Source: a virus. Taken from it: DNA of 50,896 bases. A program made the position numbers and the translations under genes. Of the stretch, positions 32,873 through 43,100 are shown one piece after another. Each line of letters begins with the position of its first letter. Within the stretch, counting starts at the first letter, position 1. The notes under the pieces are model-generated. The model made no database searches, had not been told where the DNA came from, and saw nothing but the letters and a program-made list of their open reading frames with translations. The DNA is taken from the IMG/VR virus record IMGVR_UViG_3300042287_000617, positions 1-50,896 of that record; one strand, given 5' to 3'.

Positions 32873-33925
32873 ATGGCTATTGGTCGTATTTCCGGTCAGC
32901 TCTTGAAATCTAACTTGCTCCGTGCGGGCGAGAATTTAGCTTTCGAGACAGACTTACTCTATTTGGATGTTGTTAACTCTCGAATCGGGATAAAAACAGC
33001 AGCCCCTAGCACAGACCTTGATGTCAACGGTCATACTCGATCAACCAATCTCACTGTAGACACACAACTAAATGTAGGCGATCTACACTTCACTGGTAAT
33101 ACTATCACCAGTGATTCAAATACTATTAATTTTGCAGCTGCCGCAGGTGAAGCCACGGTATATCATTCAAGACTGCAGATAGATGATCTGCAGTTACAAG
33201 GCAATACAATATCTACCACTGTGAGCAACAGTAGTATAGAACTAGATCCTAACGGGTCGGGCACAGTTAATATAATTGCTAATACTAACATCACCGGTAA
33301 TCTAGGAGTCACCGGCAACATTTCCGCTACAGGCAACGTGGTCATAGGCGGCAACATACAGATTGGTGATGCGCTCACAGATAATATCATTATCAATGCC
33401 AGCATCCGCAGCGACCTCGTTCCAGAAACAGACAATACCTATGATCTAGGTTCTGCCACTTATCGTTGGAGAGCCATTTACTCTGTAAATCTGTTCACAG
33501 ATACTATTTCTGTGCCTGCATTAGATGTGGGCAATTTGATGTTCCGCGATAACGAAATTACCACTACTACAGGACAAGATCTTTATATTGATGGCAACGG
33601 TGTTGGCGGCGTAAGGCTTGGAAATTTTCGCATAGTAGACAATGTGATCACTAATGTGGTCTCCGATGCTGTGTCGCAGATTGTTCAGACAGGCATTGGT
33701 TATTTTAAGATACAGGGCACTAACGGATTTGTGCCTCCGGTAGGTGTAGATGCTAATAGACCAACTGCTTATGCTGTACTAGGTATGACAAGATTTAATT
33801 CAGATTCGCTGGCTTTAGAAATATGGGATGGCACAGACTGGGCAAGTCCCGCAGGTTCATCAGGAGCCGTTTCTGTCGCAGAAGCCAACGACATTGCAGC
33901 ACAATTAGCATTGACACTAGGATAA
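32873..33925 (+). CDS. Tail-fibre-like protein, paralogue 2
   Basis: This 350-residue protein begins MAIGRISGQLLKSNLLRAGE and LAFETDLLYLDVVNSRIGIK, clearly homologous to the preceding gene. The shaft repeats match as well (SSIELDPNGSGTVNIIANTN). A G.NGFVPPVGVDANRPTA..G.TRFN...L.IWDGTDW module lies near 285-335, and the protein ends AANDIAAQL-like (EANDIAAQLALTLG). It has its own late promoter and structured leader. The two copies may form a hetero-oligomeric fibre or give two receptor choices. Confidence 0.7.
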   Translation: MAIGRISGQLLKSNLLRAGENLAFETDLLYLDVVNSRIGIKTAAPSTDLDVNGHTRSTNLTVDTQLNVGDLHFTGNTITSDSNTINFAAAAGEATVYHSRLQIDDLQLQGNTISTTVSNSSIELDPNGSGTVNIIANTNITGNLGVTGNISATGNVVIGGNIQIGDALTDNIIINASIRSDLVPETDNTYDLGSATYRWRAIYSVNLFTDTISVPALDVGNLMFRDNEITTTTGQDLYIDGNGVGGVRLGNFRIVDNVITNVVSDAVSQIVQTGIGYFKIQGTNGFVPPVGVDANRPTAYAVLGMTRFNSDSLALEIWDGTDWASPAGSSGAVSVAEANDIAAQLALTLG

Positions 33926-33929
33926 ACAT

Positions 33930-34262
33930 ATGCCAACAGTATTCAAACACGCTCTGGTAACACAAATAGGCACTAGTCCCACAGATGTGGTAGAGATTGG
34001 TGCAGGAGTCCGAGCCACAGTTATAGGCTGTAACCTAGCTAATGTTACGGAGTACGACACTGTAGTAGTAGACGTTCAGATAGTAGGTGTAGATACCACT
34101 GTGGTATACTATATAAAAGGTCTTACAATTCCACCAAATACATCTGTGAAAGTGATCACACAAGGTGAAAAATTAATTCTCCCCGCAGAAACAGAACTGC
34201 GGATGGTCAGTGATACAGCAGACAGTGTTGACGCTACCGTAAGTTACGTTGAGATATCATAA
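33930..34262 (+). CDS. Small beta-sandwich virion protein (copy B)
   Basis: This 110-residue beta-rich protein has VVEIGAGVRATVIGCNLANV, then VVDVQIVGVDTTVVYYIKGL, TIPPNTSVKVITQGEKLILP and a final strand VDATVSYVEIS. The order matches copies A (30641) and C (47713): two strands, a TIPP/TVPA turn and two strands. No catalytic motif. It follows paralogue 2 after four bases. Confidence 0.65.
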   Translation: MPTVFKHALVTQIGTSPTDVVEIGAGVRATVIGCNLANVTEYDTVVVDVQIVGVDTTVVYYIKGLTIPPNTSVKVITQGEKLILPAETELRMVSDTADSVDATVSYVEIS

Positions 34263-34271
34263 GGAATAATT

Positions 34272-34637
34272 ATGCCAAGCACATATTATCTAGGAACAAG
34301 TCCAGACGAAGCACTAGGAGATTCACCTCGATACTGGTATGCTCTGCGCAGAAATTCCGACGGGGAATTATTTCTGCTACGCAGCGACCAACTCAAAGAC
34401 AAAGATTCCATCGAATTAAATCTGCCAGGAGCGCCCGAAGAAAATTTCGAGGACTTCGAACCAGGTGTAGATTTTCTTGATGGAATTGAAGCAGATCATG
34501 AATTAGCATTTGAGAACCTTGTATGGGTTCAGCAAAGATGGGACAATAGAAACATGCTTTACTACATCGATAATGAAGGTAGACTAACCCAACGTATCAA
34601 TCAAGGTTATATCTATCCCACTGGACATTCAAGTTAA
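34272..34637 (+). CDS. Small acidic virion protein, unknown function
   Basis: This 121-residue protein (MPSTYYLGTSPDEALGDSPR...) is acidic in its middle (EENFEDFEPGVDFLDGIEAD) and aromatic toward the C terminus (VWVQQRWDNRNMLYYIDNEG). Proteins of this sort occur next to giant tail proteins in marine T4-like phages. It may be an attachment or chaperone subunit; I cannot say which. AGGAAT ribosome-binding site. Confidence 0.65.
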   Translation: MPSTYYLGTSPDEALGDSPRYWYALRRNSDGELFLLRSDQLKDKDSIELNLPGAPEENFEDFEPGVDFLDGIEADHELAFENLVWVQQRWDNRNMLYYIDNEGRLTQRINQGYIYPTGHSS

Positions 34638-34650
34638 AACGGAATAAATT

Positions 34651-37600
34651 ATGGCAGAATTTAAGATCAGTAGAATTAGATACACATGGCGTAATACGTG
34701 GGGCAACGGTACGGCATACAATCGCGATGATGTAATTAGATATGGCGGCAGCACATGGATTTGCCAAAGACAACACACCGCTTCAACATTTGCTGCTGAT
34801 CAGGCGTTCCTAGTAGGAGTAGATCCAAGACCAGCTTGGCTCAAGATGACAGACGGTTATGCCTGGAGAGGCATCTGGACAGCGTCTACACTATATAATC
34901 CTGGAGACCTTTCACTATACGGCGGAATTATCTATCTGTGTGTGACTAGTCATACATCTGTAGGAATATTCGATGATAATGCAGCAAATTGGGCTGTTTA
35001 TCTATCTGCAGATAATTGGAGAACTGCTTGGCAACCTGATACTCTTTATGGTCCAGGCGATGTAGTCAAGTACAATGGTAGAGTGTATCGTTGTAGGTAT
35101 GAACACGTCAGCGAAAGCGTCCTAATCGGATTAGAAGCAGACGACAGTTCGACAGGTAATTGGCAAATAGTTCATGAAGGTATAGAATATGTCGGAACCT
35201 GGGTAAACGGAACCAGATATAGAGAAAATGATCTTGTCAAATATGGCGGCAGCGTTTTACGCTGTATCGTGGGACACGAAGCTCAAAGTGTCATCACGAA
35301 TTCAAATTTTATAACTGAATTTCCAGGATTCAACTACGCCAGCAGTTGGTCAAGTAATGATTATTTTGCCATCGGCGACATTGTACGGCATGGCGGCTAT
35401 CTTTACTATGCAACGGTCAACAACTACAATGAGAATCCAGATGGCAGCACTCAGTGGGCTGTAATTAGTAAAGGAATTAGATTTCAAGGCACATGGAGTG
35501 CTGACCAAGATTATAAAACTGGGGATGTAGTACGTCGCGGAGGCAATACATATATCGCTATAGCTGACACGGTCAACGACGGAAGCAGCCTAGATTATTT
35601 AGATTCGAGCAATTGGGAACTATTAACTTCAGCACAGAATGTTAGAGGACCATGGACGCAGACAACTTCTTATAGCATAAATGATGTCATTGTATATCTA
35701 GGTAGTGCTTATAAATGTACTGTTGAACATATTGCTTCTGGAGAAAATTTTCCAGGAGATAACGGTAGCGGATTTAATTATTGGGATTTGTTGTTACAGG
35801 CAGGATCAGAAGTAGGATTAAGCAGTGTCGGAGATTTGCTCACATTTGATCTAGTTAACAGCAATAAAGGTGATAACAGTACATTTGGAGTTACAGCAAG
35901 GAGTATCGGTGATGCTAATAAGTTATTAACAGCAAGCTCAACTGGATCTTTGTCTTATGAAACTTCGGGCAGCCTCAACAGAACTGTTTTTGTTTCGGTA
36001 CATGGCATAGATACAATAGAAAATCCGCTTCAAGGATACAGTATAGATACACCGTGGCGCACAATCAGGTATGCCTGCGAACAGGTAAACGACGGATATT
36101 CCGGAACCACCACAGTTGAAGTCACAGCAGGTCAGTTCGATGAAATTGGTCCTATTATTGTGCCAGCAAACACAGTTGTGTTAGGTGCAGAATTACGCAC
36201 CACCAGAATTAATGCATCACCATCGGTATTACCAACTCAAGATGCGGTCTATCATATTGAAATATTAGCTAGAATACGCAGCATGATAGATGATCTAATA
36301 TCTGGAAATGCCGTGACTCCTTCAAAGAGCGGTAATAATACAGAAAATCCCGTGGTGCTCACTCTAGCTGTACCAGTGAATGCTACAAGTGTGGTTGAAA
36401 ATTTATTCACAAATATTATATCTACAATAAATTTCAATGTTAATTCTTCTGGTACTCCGCCAATCCTTGTTGGTACAAACACCGCAAACCTATCAGCAGA
36501 AATCGAAAACCTTCGCACAATTCTTACAGCTAATACCAATTTTATACTTGCAGAAGCTCGTTCATATCTAGCACTTTCTTATCCTTCATATAATTTCAAT
36601 TTTACATTACTCGATGTATTTTTAAAAGAATATTTGAATTCGATAAAATATGATCTAAGATATACAGGAAATTACAAAACACTGAGAGCTGCTGAATACT
36701 ATGTAAACAGTGTGCTTGGTTGTACCACGAATGTAAACATGTTTTACATGCGAAATGCCACAGGGTTAAGAAACTGTACATTGACTGGAATAGAGGCAGA
36801 ATTAAGTCCTCCCCTTGCTTTTGATCTGTATCAATTGCCCTTGGGTGGCACTTATGTAAGTTTAGATCCGGGCTGGGGACCAAACGACACAACAACTTGG
36901 ATTTCTACTAGATCTCCCTACATACAGGGTGTTACCACTATTGGTACTGGATGTGTCGGACAAAAAATAGATGGCGCATTGCATAACGGAGGAAATCGTT
37001 CAATGGTAAGTAACGATTTCACTCAGGTGCTAAGTGACGGAATCGGTGCTTGGGTTCAAAATAACGGCCGAGCAGAACTGGTGTCGGTGTTCTCATACTA
37101 TTGCCACATAGGATATCTAGCAAAATCTGGCGGAAAAATACGTGCCACTAACGGAAACAGTTCATACGGATCGTATGGCGTGATTTCAGATGGTGTTAAT
37201 GTCGACGAAATACCGCGAACTGCTGTGATAGATAATCGCAGCGGACAAGCAACGGTCGCTGCAGCATTTGCCGGAGATTTCGTAGACGAAATACAGAATA
37301 TTGAATTTTCTCACTGTGGTGAAAACTATACCACTGCACAAGGCAGTGTTCAGGGTGCCGGTGTTAATGCAAGTGTGATATTTGAAGATTTCAGAGACGA
37401 TGCTGTTTTTGAAGCTAGAATTATAGATAAAAATACCACTGGACCGCAATCAATAGGCGGGGGAGGTTTTGTTACCACAGGAAACAATGCGCAAGGAGGA
37501 GATGCCACCACTATCACATTGGCTTCAAACGATCAAAACACATTTACACAGTATAATGGTATGAGAATTATCATAACCAGCGGTGCTGGAACGGGTCAAT

Positions 37601-40137
37601 ACGGATATATAGGAGCCTACGATAATATTACTAAGATCGCTACGATTTATAAAGAATCAGATGGCACAATCGGTTGGGATCATGTGGTATCAGGAAAACC
37701 GGCAACAGTACCCTTATTAACTAATACGGTATATAGAATAGAACCAAGACCGGTGTTTTCAGCACCGCCTTATTCGGCCACGCAGATTATTGGCCCAGAG
37801 AGTGCATCTTGGACCAACATAATTTATGGTGAAACAACTGAATCGTTTACAGATATAGCTACCACCACAGCAGGAACTGGTACTGTGATTGAAGTTACTC
37901 CGGCCTACGCCTCATTCAATGTGGTGAAAAATGGTAGAACCTACACCATCACGCTGAATGACGGAGGAGCAGGATATGCTGTTAATCAACTATTAACTAT
38001 TCCTGGAAATTTACTCGGTGGCGATACTCCAGGCAACGACATAGTAATGAAAGTACTTGACGTAAGCGATGACAGCACAAACTCTGTGTTATCAGTAGCA
38101 GAACAGATTGTAAATACAGGAAATGAAAGTTTTGGAGCAGGCGGCAAATTCATAGCTGTGGCTTCCGGCACCAATGTCGCTATGTATAGTGACGACGGAA
38201 CAACTTGGGTTGGGTTTAACATGCCGAGCTCGGGAAATTGGCAATGTCTTGCAGCAGGCAGAGTTACATATCCCGCATTGGGTAATCATATATTTGTGGC
38301 CATACGCACAGGCAGTGCGGTGGCAGCCAGCTCCCCGGATGGATTTACATGGACCACTAGATCCATGCCGGCATCTAGATCTTGGAATAGTGCCATCTAC
38401 GGTGGCGGTGTATTTCTTGCTATAGCCACAAATTCTAACTCTGCCGCTTATAGTTTGAACGGCACAAGTTGGACCACAGTGGCACTGCCTACATTTGGCG
38501 ACTCCACCCTCAACGAATGGATCGATATTGCGTATGGTAAAAACACGTTTGTTGTATTAGCAAACAGCGGCAATACTGTTGCAGTAGGAACCTATAATTC
38601 TATAGCAAATACATGGTCGTGGGCTGGACATATCATGGATGTGATTGGTGATTCGTCTGCTAAAGATTGGACCAGTATCAGTTACGGTAATAATAGATTT
38701 GTGGCATTATCAAGTACAGGCGAAGTTGCATACAGCTTTGATGGCGTTGATTGGTTACCTGCTACGATGCCCACACAAGATGGATCAACCGCACACTATT
38801 GGAAAAAAATCAAATATGGACAAGGAGTATTTTTTGCCATAGGTGACACCGGTGGCCGAAACATAGGAAACGATGCCAGTGCCTTTGAGACTAATTTTGC
38901 CGCTACCAGTTATGACGGAGTAGTTTGGACTTCAAGGCAATTGGCCAACAGTAAACTATGGCAGAACTTGGCATTTGGTAATCCGTACATTGATTCGCGA
39001 GATTCAACGGTAGGCAAGAAAACACCAATGTGGATCACTGTTGATAACTCTAATTATATCAATAAAATACAAACCGGTGCCACAGCATTAGGGCGTCTGA
39101 CACTGAGTAGCGGCATAATCCGTACTGTAAAAATATGGGATCCTGGTTCTGGATATATTGAATCACCAACTCTAACAATCATAGATCCCAATAATTCTTC
39201 TGATCCTGCTGTAGAATGTAGAACCGGCGACGGAGTTCTAGCACAACCAAGTTGGATTAACAGAGGACTGGGATATAGAACTACCAGCACAACTGTGACA
39301 ATCACCGGAGACGGCTATGCCGATGTAATACCGGTAGGAAAATTCTGTGTTTTGAACGGCCTAACACAGTATCCGGGCCCTGGATCTAGTCTAACAATAG
39401 GTAATCTTCCAGATTTTTACACGTTGGTTGCTATTACACCTCTTGACGATACACCTTTAGGATTGTCTGCACAAATTAGAATCAGTCCAGAATTTAAATC
39501 ACGTGATTTTGTACAACACGACACATCAATAGTTATTAGAACAGACATAAGTCAGTGTCGTGTTACTGGACACGATTTCTTAGACATAGGTACAGGAAAT
39601 TTCGAAGAAACCAATTACCCAGAATTATACAGTGGATTCTATACTCCTGCACCAGAAAACGAAGTAGTGGAAGCAAATCGTGGTAGAGTATTTTATACAT
39701 CTACCGATCAAAGCGGTAACTTCCGTGCAGGCGAATTATTCGCTGTAGAACAGGCCACAGGTGTTGTTACTATTTCTGCGGACTTTTTTGATCTAAATGG
39801 ATTAAGTGAATTACGTCTTGGGGGAATACGTGTAGGCGGATCTGGAGCAGTCGTACGTGAATTTTCTACTGATCCATTGTTTACAGAAGATTCAAATAAC
39901 GTAGTACCGACCCAGAAAGCAATCAAATCCTATCTGGCCTATAGACTATCTGTTGGCGGTAGCGAAATAGCTGTTACAAGTTTTATAGCAGGAACTATAC
40001 TAGTAGGTCCAAATCTTATCGACACCACTGCGAATCAAAGCAATATATTCCCAGTACGTACAGACTTTGTTGGACCCACAGTAGGAATTAGAGGAACAAT
40101 GTTAGCACAATCGATGTTTCATAGATCATTCAGATAA
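34651..40137 (+). CDS. Giant multidomain tail/adhesin protein 1 (1828 aa)
   Basis: Residues of about 10-390 hold seven copies of a 45-60-residue carbohydrate-binding-like repeat (W..GT.Y...D.V.YGG..Y.C...H, for example TWVNGTRYRENDLVKYGGSV), resembling CBM5/12 modules. From about 445 a beta-helix-type domain begins (TPWRTIRYACEQ), with a conserved block near 750 (STRSPYIQGVTTIGTGCVGQ then ALHNGGNRSMVSNDFTQVLS). Residues of about 1163-1450 have Asp-box-like propeller repeats (YSDDGTTWV, SSPDGFTWTT, YSLNGTSWTT, YSFDGVDWLP). Near 1740 is TDPLFTEDSNNVVPTQKAIK. Probably a long tail fibre or surface adhesin acting on glycans; no catalytic residue is proven. It is paralogous to the next gene. Confidence 0.75.
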   Translation: MAEFKISRIRYTWRNTWGNGTAYNRDDVIRYGGSTWICQRQHTASTFAADQAFLVGVDPRPAWLKMTDGYAWRGIWTASTLYNPGDLSLYGGIIYLCVTSHTSVGIFDDNAANWAVYLSADNWRTAWQPDTLYGPGDVVKYNGRVYRCRYEHVSESVLIGLEADDSSTGNWQIVHEGIEYVGTWVNGTRYRENDLVKYGGSVLRCIVGHEAQSVITNSNFITEFPGFNYASSWSSNDYFAIGDIVRHGGYLYYATVNNYNENPDGSTQWAVISKGIRFQGTWSADQDYKTGDVVRRGGNTYIAIADTVNDGSSLDYLDSSNWELLTSAQNVRGPWTQTTSYSINDVIVYLGSAYKCTVEHIASGENFPGDNGSGFNYWDLLLQAGSEVGLSSVGDLLTFDLVNSNKGDNSTFGVTARSIGDANKLLTASSTGSLSYETSGSLNRTVFVSVHGIDTIENPLQGYSIDTPWRTIRYACEQVNDGYSGTTTVEVTAGQFDEIGPIIVPANTVVLGAELRTTRINASPSVLPTQDAVYHIEILARIRSMIDDLISGNAVTPSKSGNNTENPVVLTLAVPVNATSVVENLFTNIISTINFNVNSSGTPPILVGTNTANLSAEIENLRTILTANTNFILAEARSYLALSYPSYNFNFTLLDVFLKEYLNSIKYDLRYTGNYKTLRAAEYYVNSVLGCTTNVNMFYMRNATGLRNCTLTGIEAELSPPLAFDLYQLPLGGTYVSLDPGWGPNDTTTWISTRSPYIQGVTTIGTGCVGQKIDGALHNGGNRSMVSNDFTQVLSDGIGAWVQNNGRAELVSVFSYYCHIGYLAKSGGKIRATNGNSSYGSYGVISDGVNVDEIPRTAVIDNRSGQATVAAAFAGDFVDEIQNIEFSHCGENYTTAQGSVQGAGVNASVIFEDFRDDAVFEARIIDKNTTGPQSIGGGGFVTTGNNAQGGDATTITLASNDQNTFTQYNGMRIIITSGAGTGQYGYIGAYDNITKIATIYKESDGTIGWDHVVSGKPATVPLLTNTVYRIEPRPVFSAPPYSATQIIGPESASWTNIIYGETTESFTDIATTTAGTGTVIEVTPAYASFNVVKNGRTYTITLNDGGAGYAVNQLLTIPGNLLGGDTPGNDIVMKVLDVSDDSTNSVLSVAEQIVNTGNESFGAGGKFIAVASGTNVAMYSDDGTTWVGFNMPSSGNWQCLAAGRVTYPALGNHIFVAIRTGSAVAASSPDGFTWTTRSMPASRSWNSAIYGGGVFLAIATNSNSAAYSLNGTSWTTVALPTFGDSTLNEWIDIAYGKNTFVVLANSGNTVAVGTYNSIANTWSWAGHIMDVIGDSSAKDWTSISYGNNRFVALSSTGEVAYSFDGVDWLPATMPTQDGSTAHYWKKIKYGQGVFFAIGDTGGRNIGNDASAFETNFAATSYDGVVWTSRQLANSKLWQNLAFGNPYIDSRDSTVGKKTPMWITVDNSNYINKIQTGATALGRLTLSSGIIRTVKIWDPGSGYIESPTLTIIDPNNSSDPAVECRTGDGVLAQPSWINRGLGYRTTSTTVTITGDGYADVIPVGKFCVLNGLTQYPGPGSSLTIGNLPDFYTLVAITPLDDTPLGLSAQIRISPEFKSRDFVQHDTSIVIRTDISQCRVTGHDFLDIGTGNFEETNYPELYSGFYTPAPENEVVEANRGRVFYTSTDQSGNFRAGELFAVEQATGVVTISADFFDLNGLSELRLGGIRVGGSGAVVREFSTDPLFTEDSNNVVPTQKAIKSYLAYRLSVGGSEIAVTSFIAGTILVGPNLIDTTANQSNIFPVRTDFVGPTVGIRGTMLAQSMFHRSFR

Positions 40138-40140
40138 ATA
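40133..40140 (+). promoter_or_regulatory. Late promoter GATAAATA
   Basis: The octamer overlaps the stop codon of giant protein 1 (TAA at 40135-40137) and lies 15 bases before the ATG of giant protein 2, with CGGAG between. Confidence 0.6.
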
Positions 40141-40155
40141 ATAACGGAGTAGAAA

Positions 40156-43100
40156 ATGGCAGAATTTAAACTAGGTAGAATTAGATTTGTATGGAAAGGC
40201 AACTGGAGTGCCGCCACAGTTTATTACATAGATGATGTAATAAGATATGGTGGGCGCACCTATATCTGCGCGGTAGGACATACCTCTGCTGCAGATTTCA
40301 ACACAGACCTTGAATATAGTCCTACCAAATGGAACCAAATGAGCGACGGTCAGGCATGGACCGGAGATTGGACTGTTGGTACATTCTACAAACTCAACGA
40401 TGTGGTCAAATATGGCGGATTGTTATATATCTGTAACGACAGTCACACATCCGCTGCTACTACTGCATCGGGCCTTGAAGCTGATCAAGCTAAATGGACT
40501 GTGTATGCAGAAGGATTTGATTGGAAAACCGACTGGAACGTATCTACTCGTTACAAGGTAAATGATCTAGTTAGATATGGTGGCTACACCTATGTGTGTA
40601 ATACTCATCATACATCTGCATCCACAACTGCATCGGGACTGGAGGCAGATCAAGCTAAATGGGATAGTTTTAACCAAGGAGTAGAATACAAAACTACTTG
40701 GGTTGCTGGAACCAGATACAAAATCAATGACGTCGTAAAAGAAGGTGCAGGACTTTGGATCTGTATCATACAACATACCGCGGCCGGTGCATTCTTAACA
40801 GACAGTACTGCAGGTCGCTGGGCACAATTTGTCGAAGGTGTAGCATATGAAAGCACATGGAGTTCAGCTACACTGTATCAACCAGGAGATATAGTTGGCT
40901 ACGGTGGTAATCAATACATAGCTAAAACTGTACACACTGCCGCATCTGCCGCGGCTAACCCTGCAATTACCGCTTCTAATTGGGATCTGTTCACTGAAGG
41001 ACTGAAATTTCAATCAGACTGGACGAACGCAACATCATACAAGATCGGTGAAGTGGTCAGACTAGGAGGATATACCTATCTTGCCACAGCTAACTCACCA
41101 TCTACAGTAGTCACAGTTACAGCAGTCACCGCTAGCACAGACACCTTCACTATAGCTTCTACAACAGGTATCGCAGTAGGTATGACAGTGAGATTCACCG
41201 GCACAACATTTGGCAACGTGTTTACCACTGCTAGATATTTTGTTAAGACTGTGGCCGCAGGTAACATAACAATTTCAACTACATCTGGTGGCTCAACATT
41301 TGATATCACAGGCGATGCTACTGGTTCAATGACCGCTACAGTTTCAGCAGAACCACCAAATGCCTCATACTGGACTAGATTGAATTCTGGTATTAGCTGG
41401 CAAGGCACCTGGACTGATGATGTAGATTATCTACAAGGTGATGCTGTTAGATTTGAATCTAACACATATATCTGTTTGCTGGCACATAGGTCAGAAGGTG
41501 ATGACGGATCTACAGTAGGATCAGCCGGCGGCGGTCAGCCAAATTCTAGACCTGACCAAGATACTACAGGAATCTATTGGAGTTTATTAAGTGTTGGATC
41601 GGAAGTTTCTGTTTTAACCACAGTAGGTGATTTAGTATACTACAGTCCTAGTGGTCCTACAAGACTGCCTATCGGCTATGAAGGACAAATATTAAGATCT
41701 ACTGGGACGATACCCGAGTGGGCTTCTCTTAATCAAATCGATCATGAATATTTTGTTAGTACAGACGGAACCGACCTTCCTGGACCAACATACGGAAAAA
41801 CATGGGACAAGCCTTGGAAGACTATTCGATATGCCTGCGAACAGGTAGAACGAGGTCCAAGAAATCCCGATGCCACATATCTACTAGAACTAAATCGCGT
41901 GTTTATACAGCGTGAAACCACTGAGTTCATACAAAATCAAATCACCAACAACATCGCACCGTTTACATCAGCGTTCGTCTACGATGATTTCAAATGTGAA
42001 AGAGATGTAGGATTTGTTGTTGATGCACTGATCTATGATTTGAGACATGGTGGTAACGTTAAAACTAGAGGTGCAGCCAATGCTCTCATAGGCGGACTCA
42101 GCGCAGAAGAAACCGAAGCTTATCCAGGACTTGCTGCAGAATCAGACGAATCTATAGCTGCCTATAACTATATGGTCACTTTAGTTGAGAATGTTCTGGC
42201 ACAGTCAGCACCAGCAGTAAACTATCAAACTCTAAACGGTGACAATTCAACAGCTACCGTAGCGCAGTATTTCAATGCCGACCTCCATGCTGAATCAGGA
42301 TCTTACACCACAGCGGCTGAATTAGTTGAAGTGATAACTAATGCTATCACTGCTCGCGCAGCAGCGGTTACTGCCCCACAGATTGCAGCAGCATTAGCCA
42401 GTGTTCCAGCTCGCGTAAGCCCTAACAATCTTATCCGCATAGCTACTGGCCAGTATAGAGAAACACTGCCGATCATTGTTCCGGAGCAGACCTGTGTTAT
42501 AGGAGCTGAACTTCGATCAACAAATGCTGGTCCTGCAGGCAGCTTGACCAATCTGGCAGATTCATACTATTCTGTTGGTGCGCTGTCAAGAATGGAAACA
42601 GTGGTCAGCCAAATTATTTTTGGCCAGAACGTGACGGAAAGTTCAGGAAACACCGCTACACAGAGTGTAGCATTTCCGTATGCCAGCGCAGATGAACAGG
42701 CAGATATTACACAACTGGTAAGAGTAATACAGCATCAGATCGATTATCGTATCAGTACCACACACATGGTATCAAATACAGACCCTACAGGATACAACGG
42801 TGCTTATCTCACAGGCTACGGTGCCGCTAGAACACTAATAAAAGAAAACAAAGAATTTATCAAGGCTGAAATTATTGCTTATATCACGGCAAACTATCCT
42901 TCAGTGCAATATTCTAGAACCATATGCAAACGAGACACAGGCTTTATAGTTGATGCAATGATCTATGACTTGACCTATGGTGGTTTTACACAGACCCTCA
43001 ATGCAGGATTAGCCTATTTTGATGGCACTACAGGATTAGAAATAGATGCATCAGAAGTTGCCGCTACTGTGGCATCTTATGGCAGATTAAAAACTGTGAT

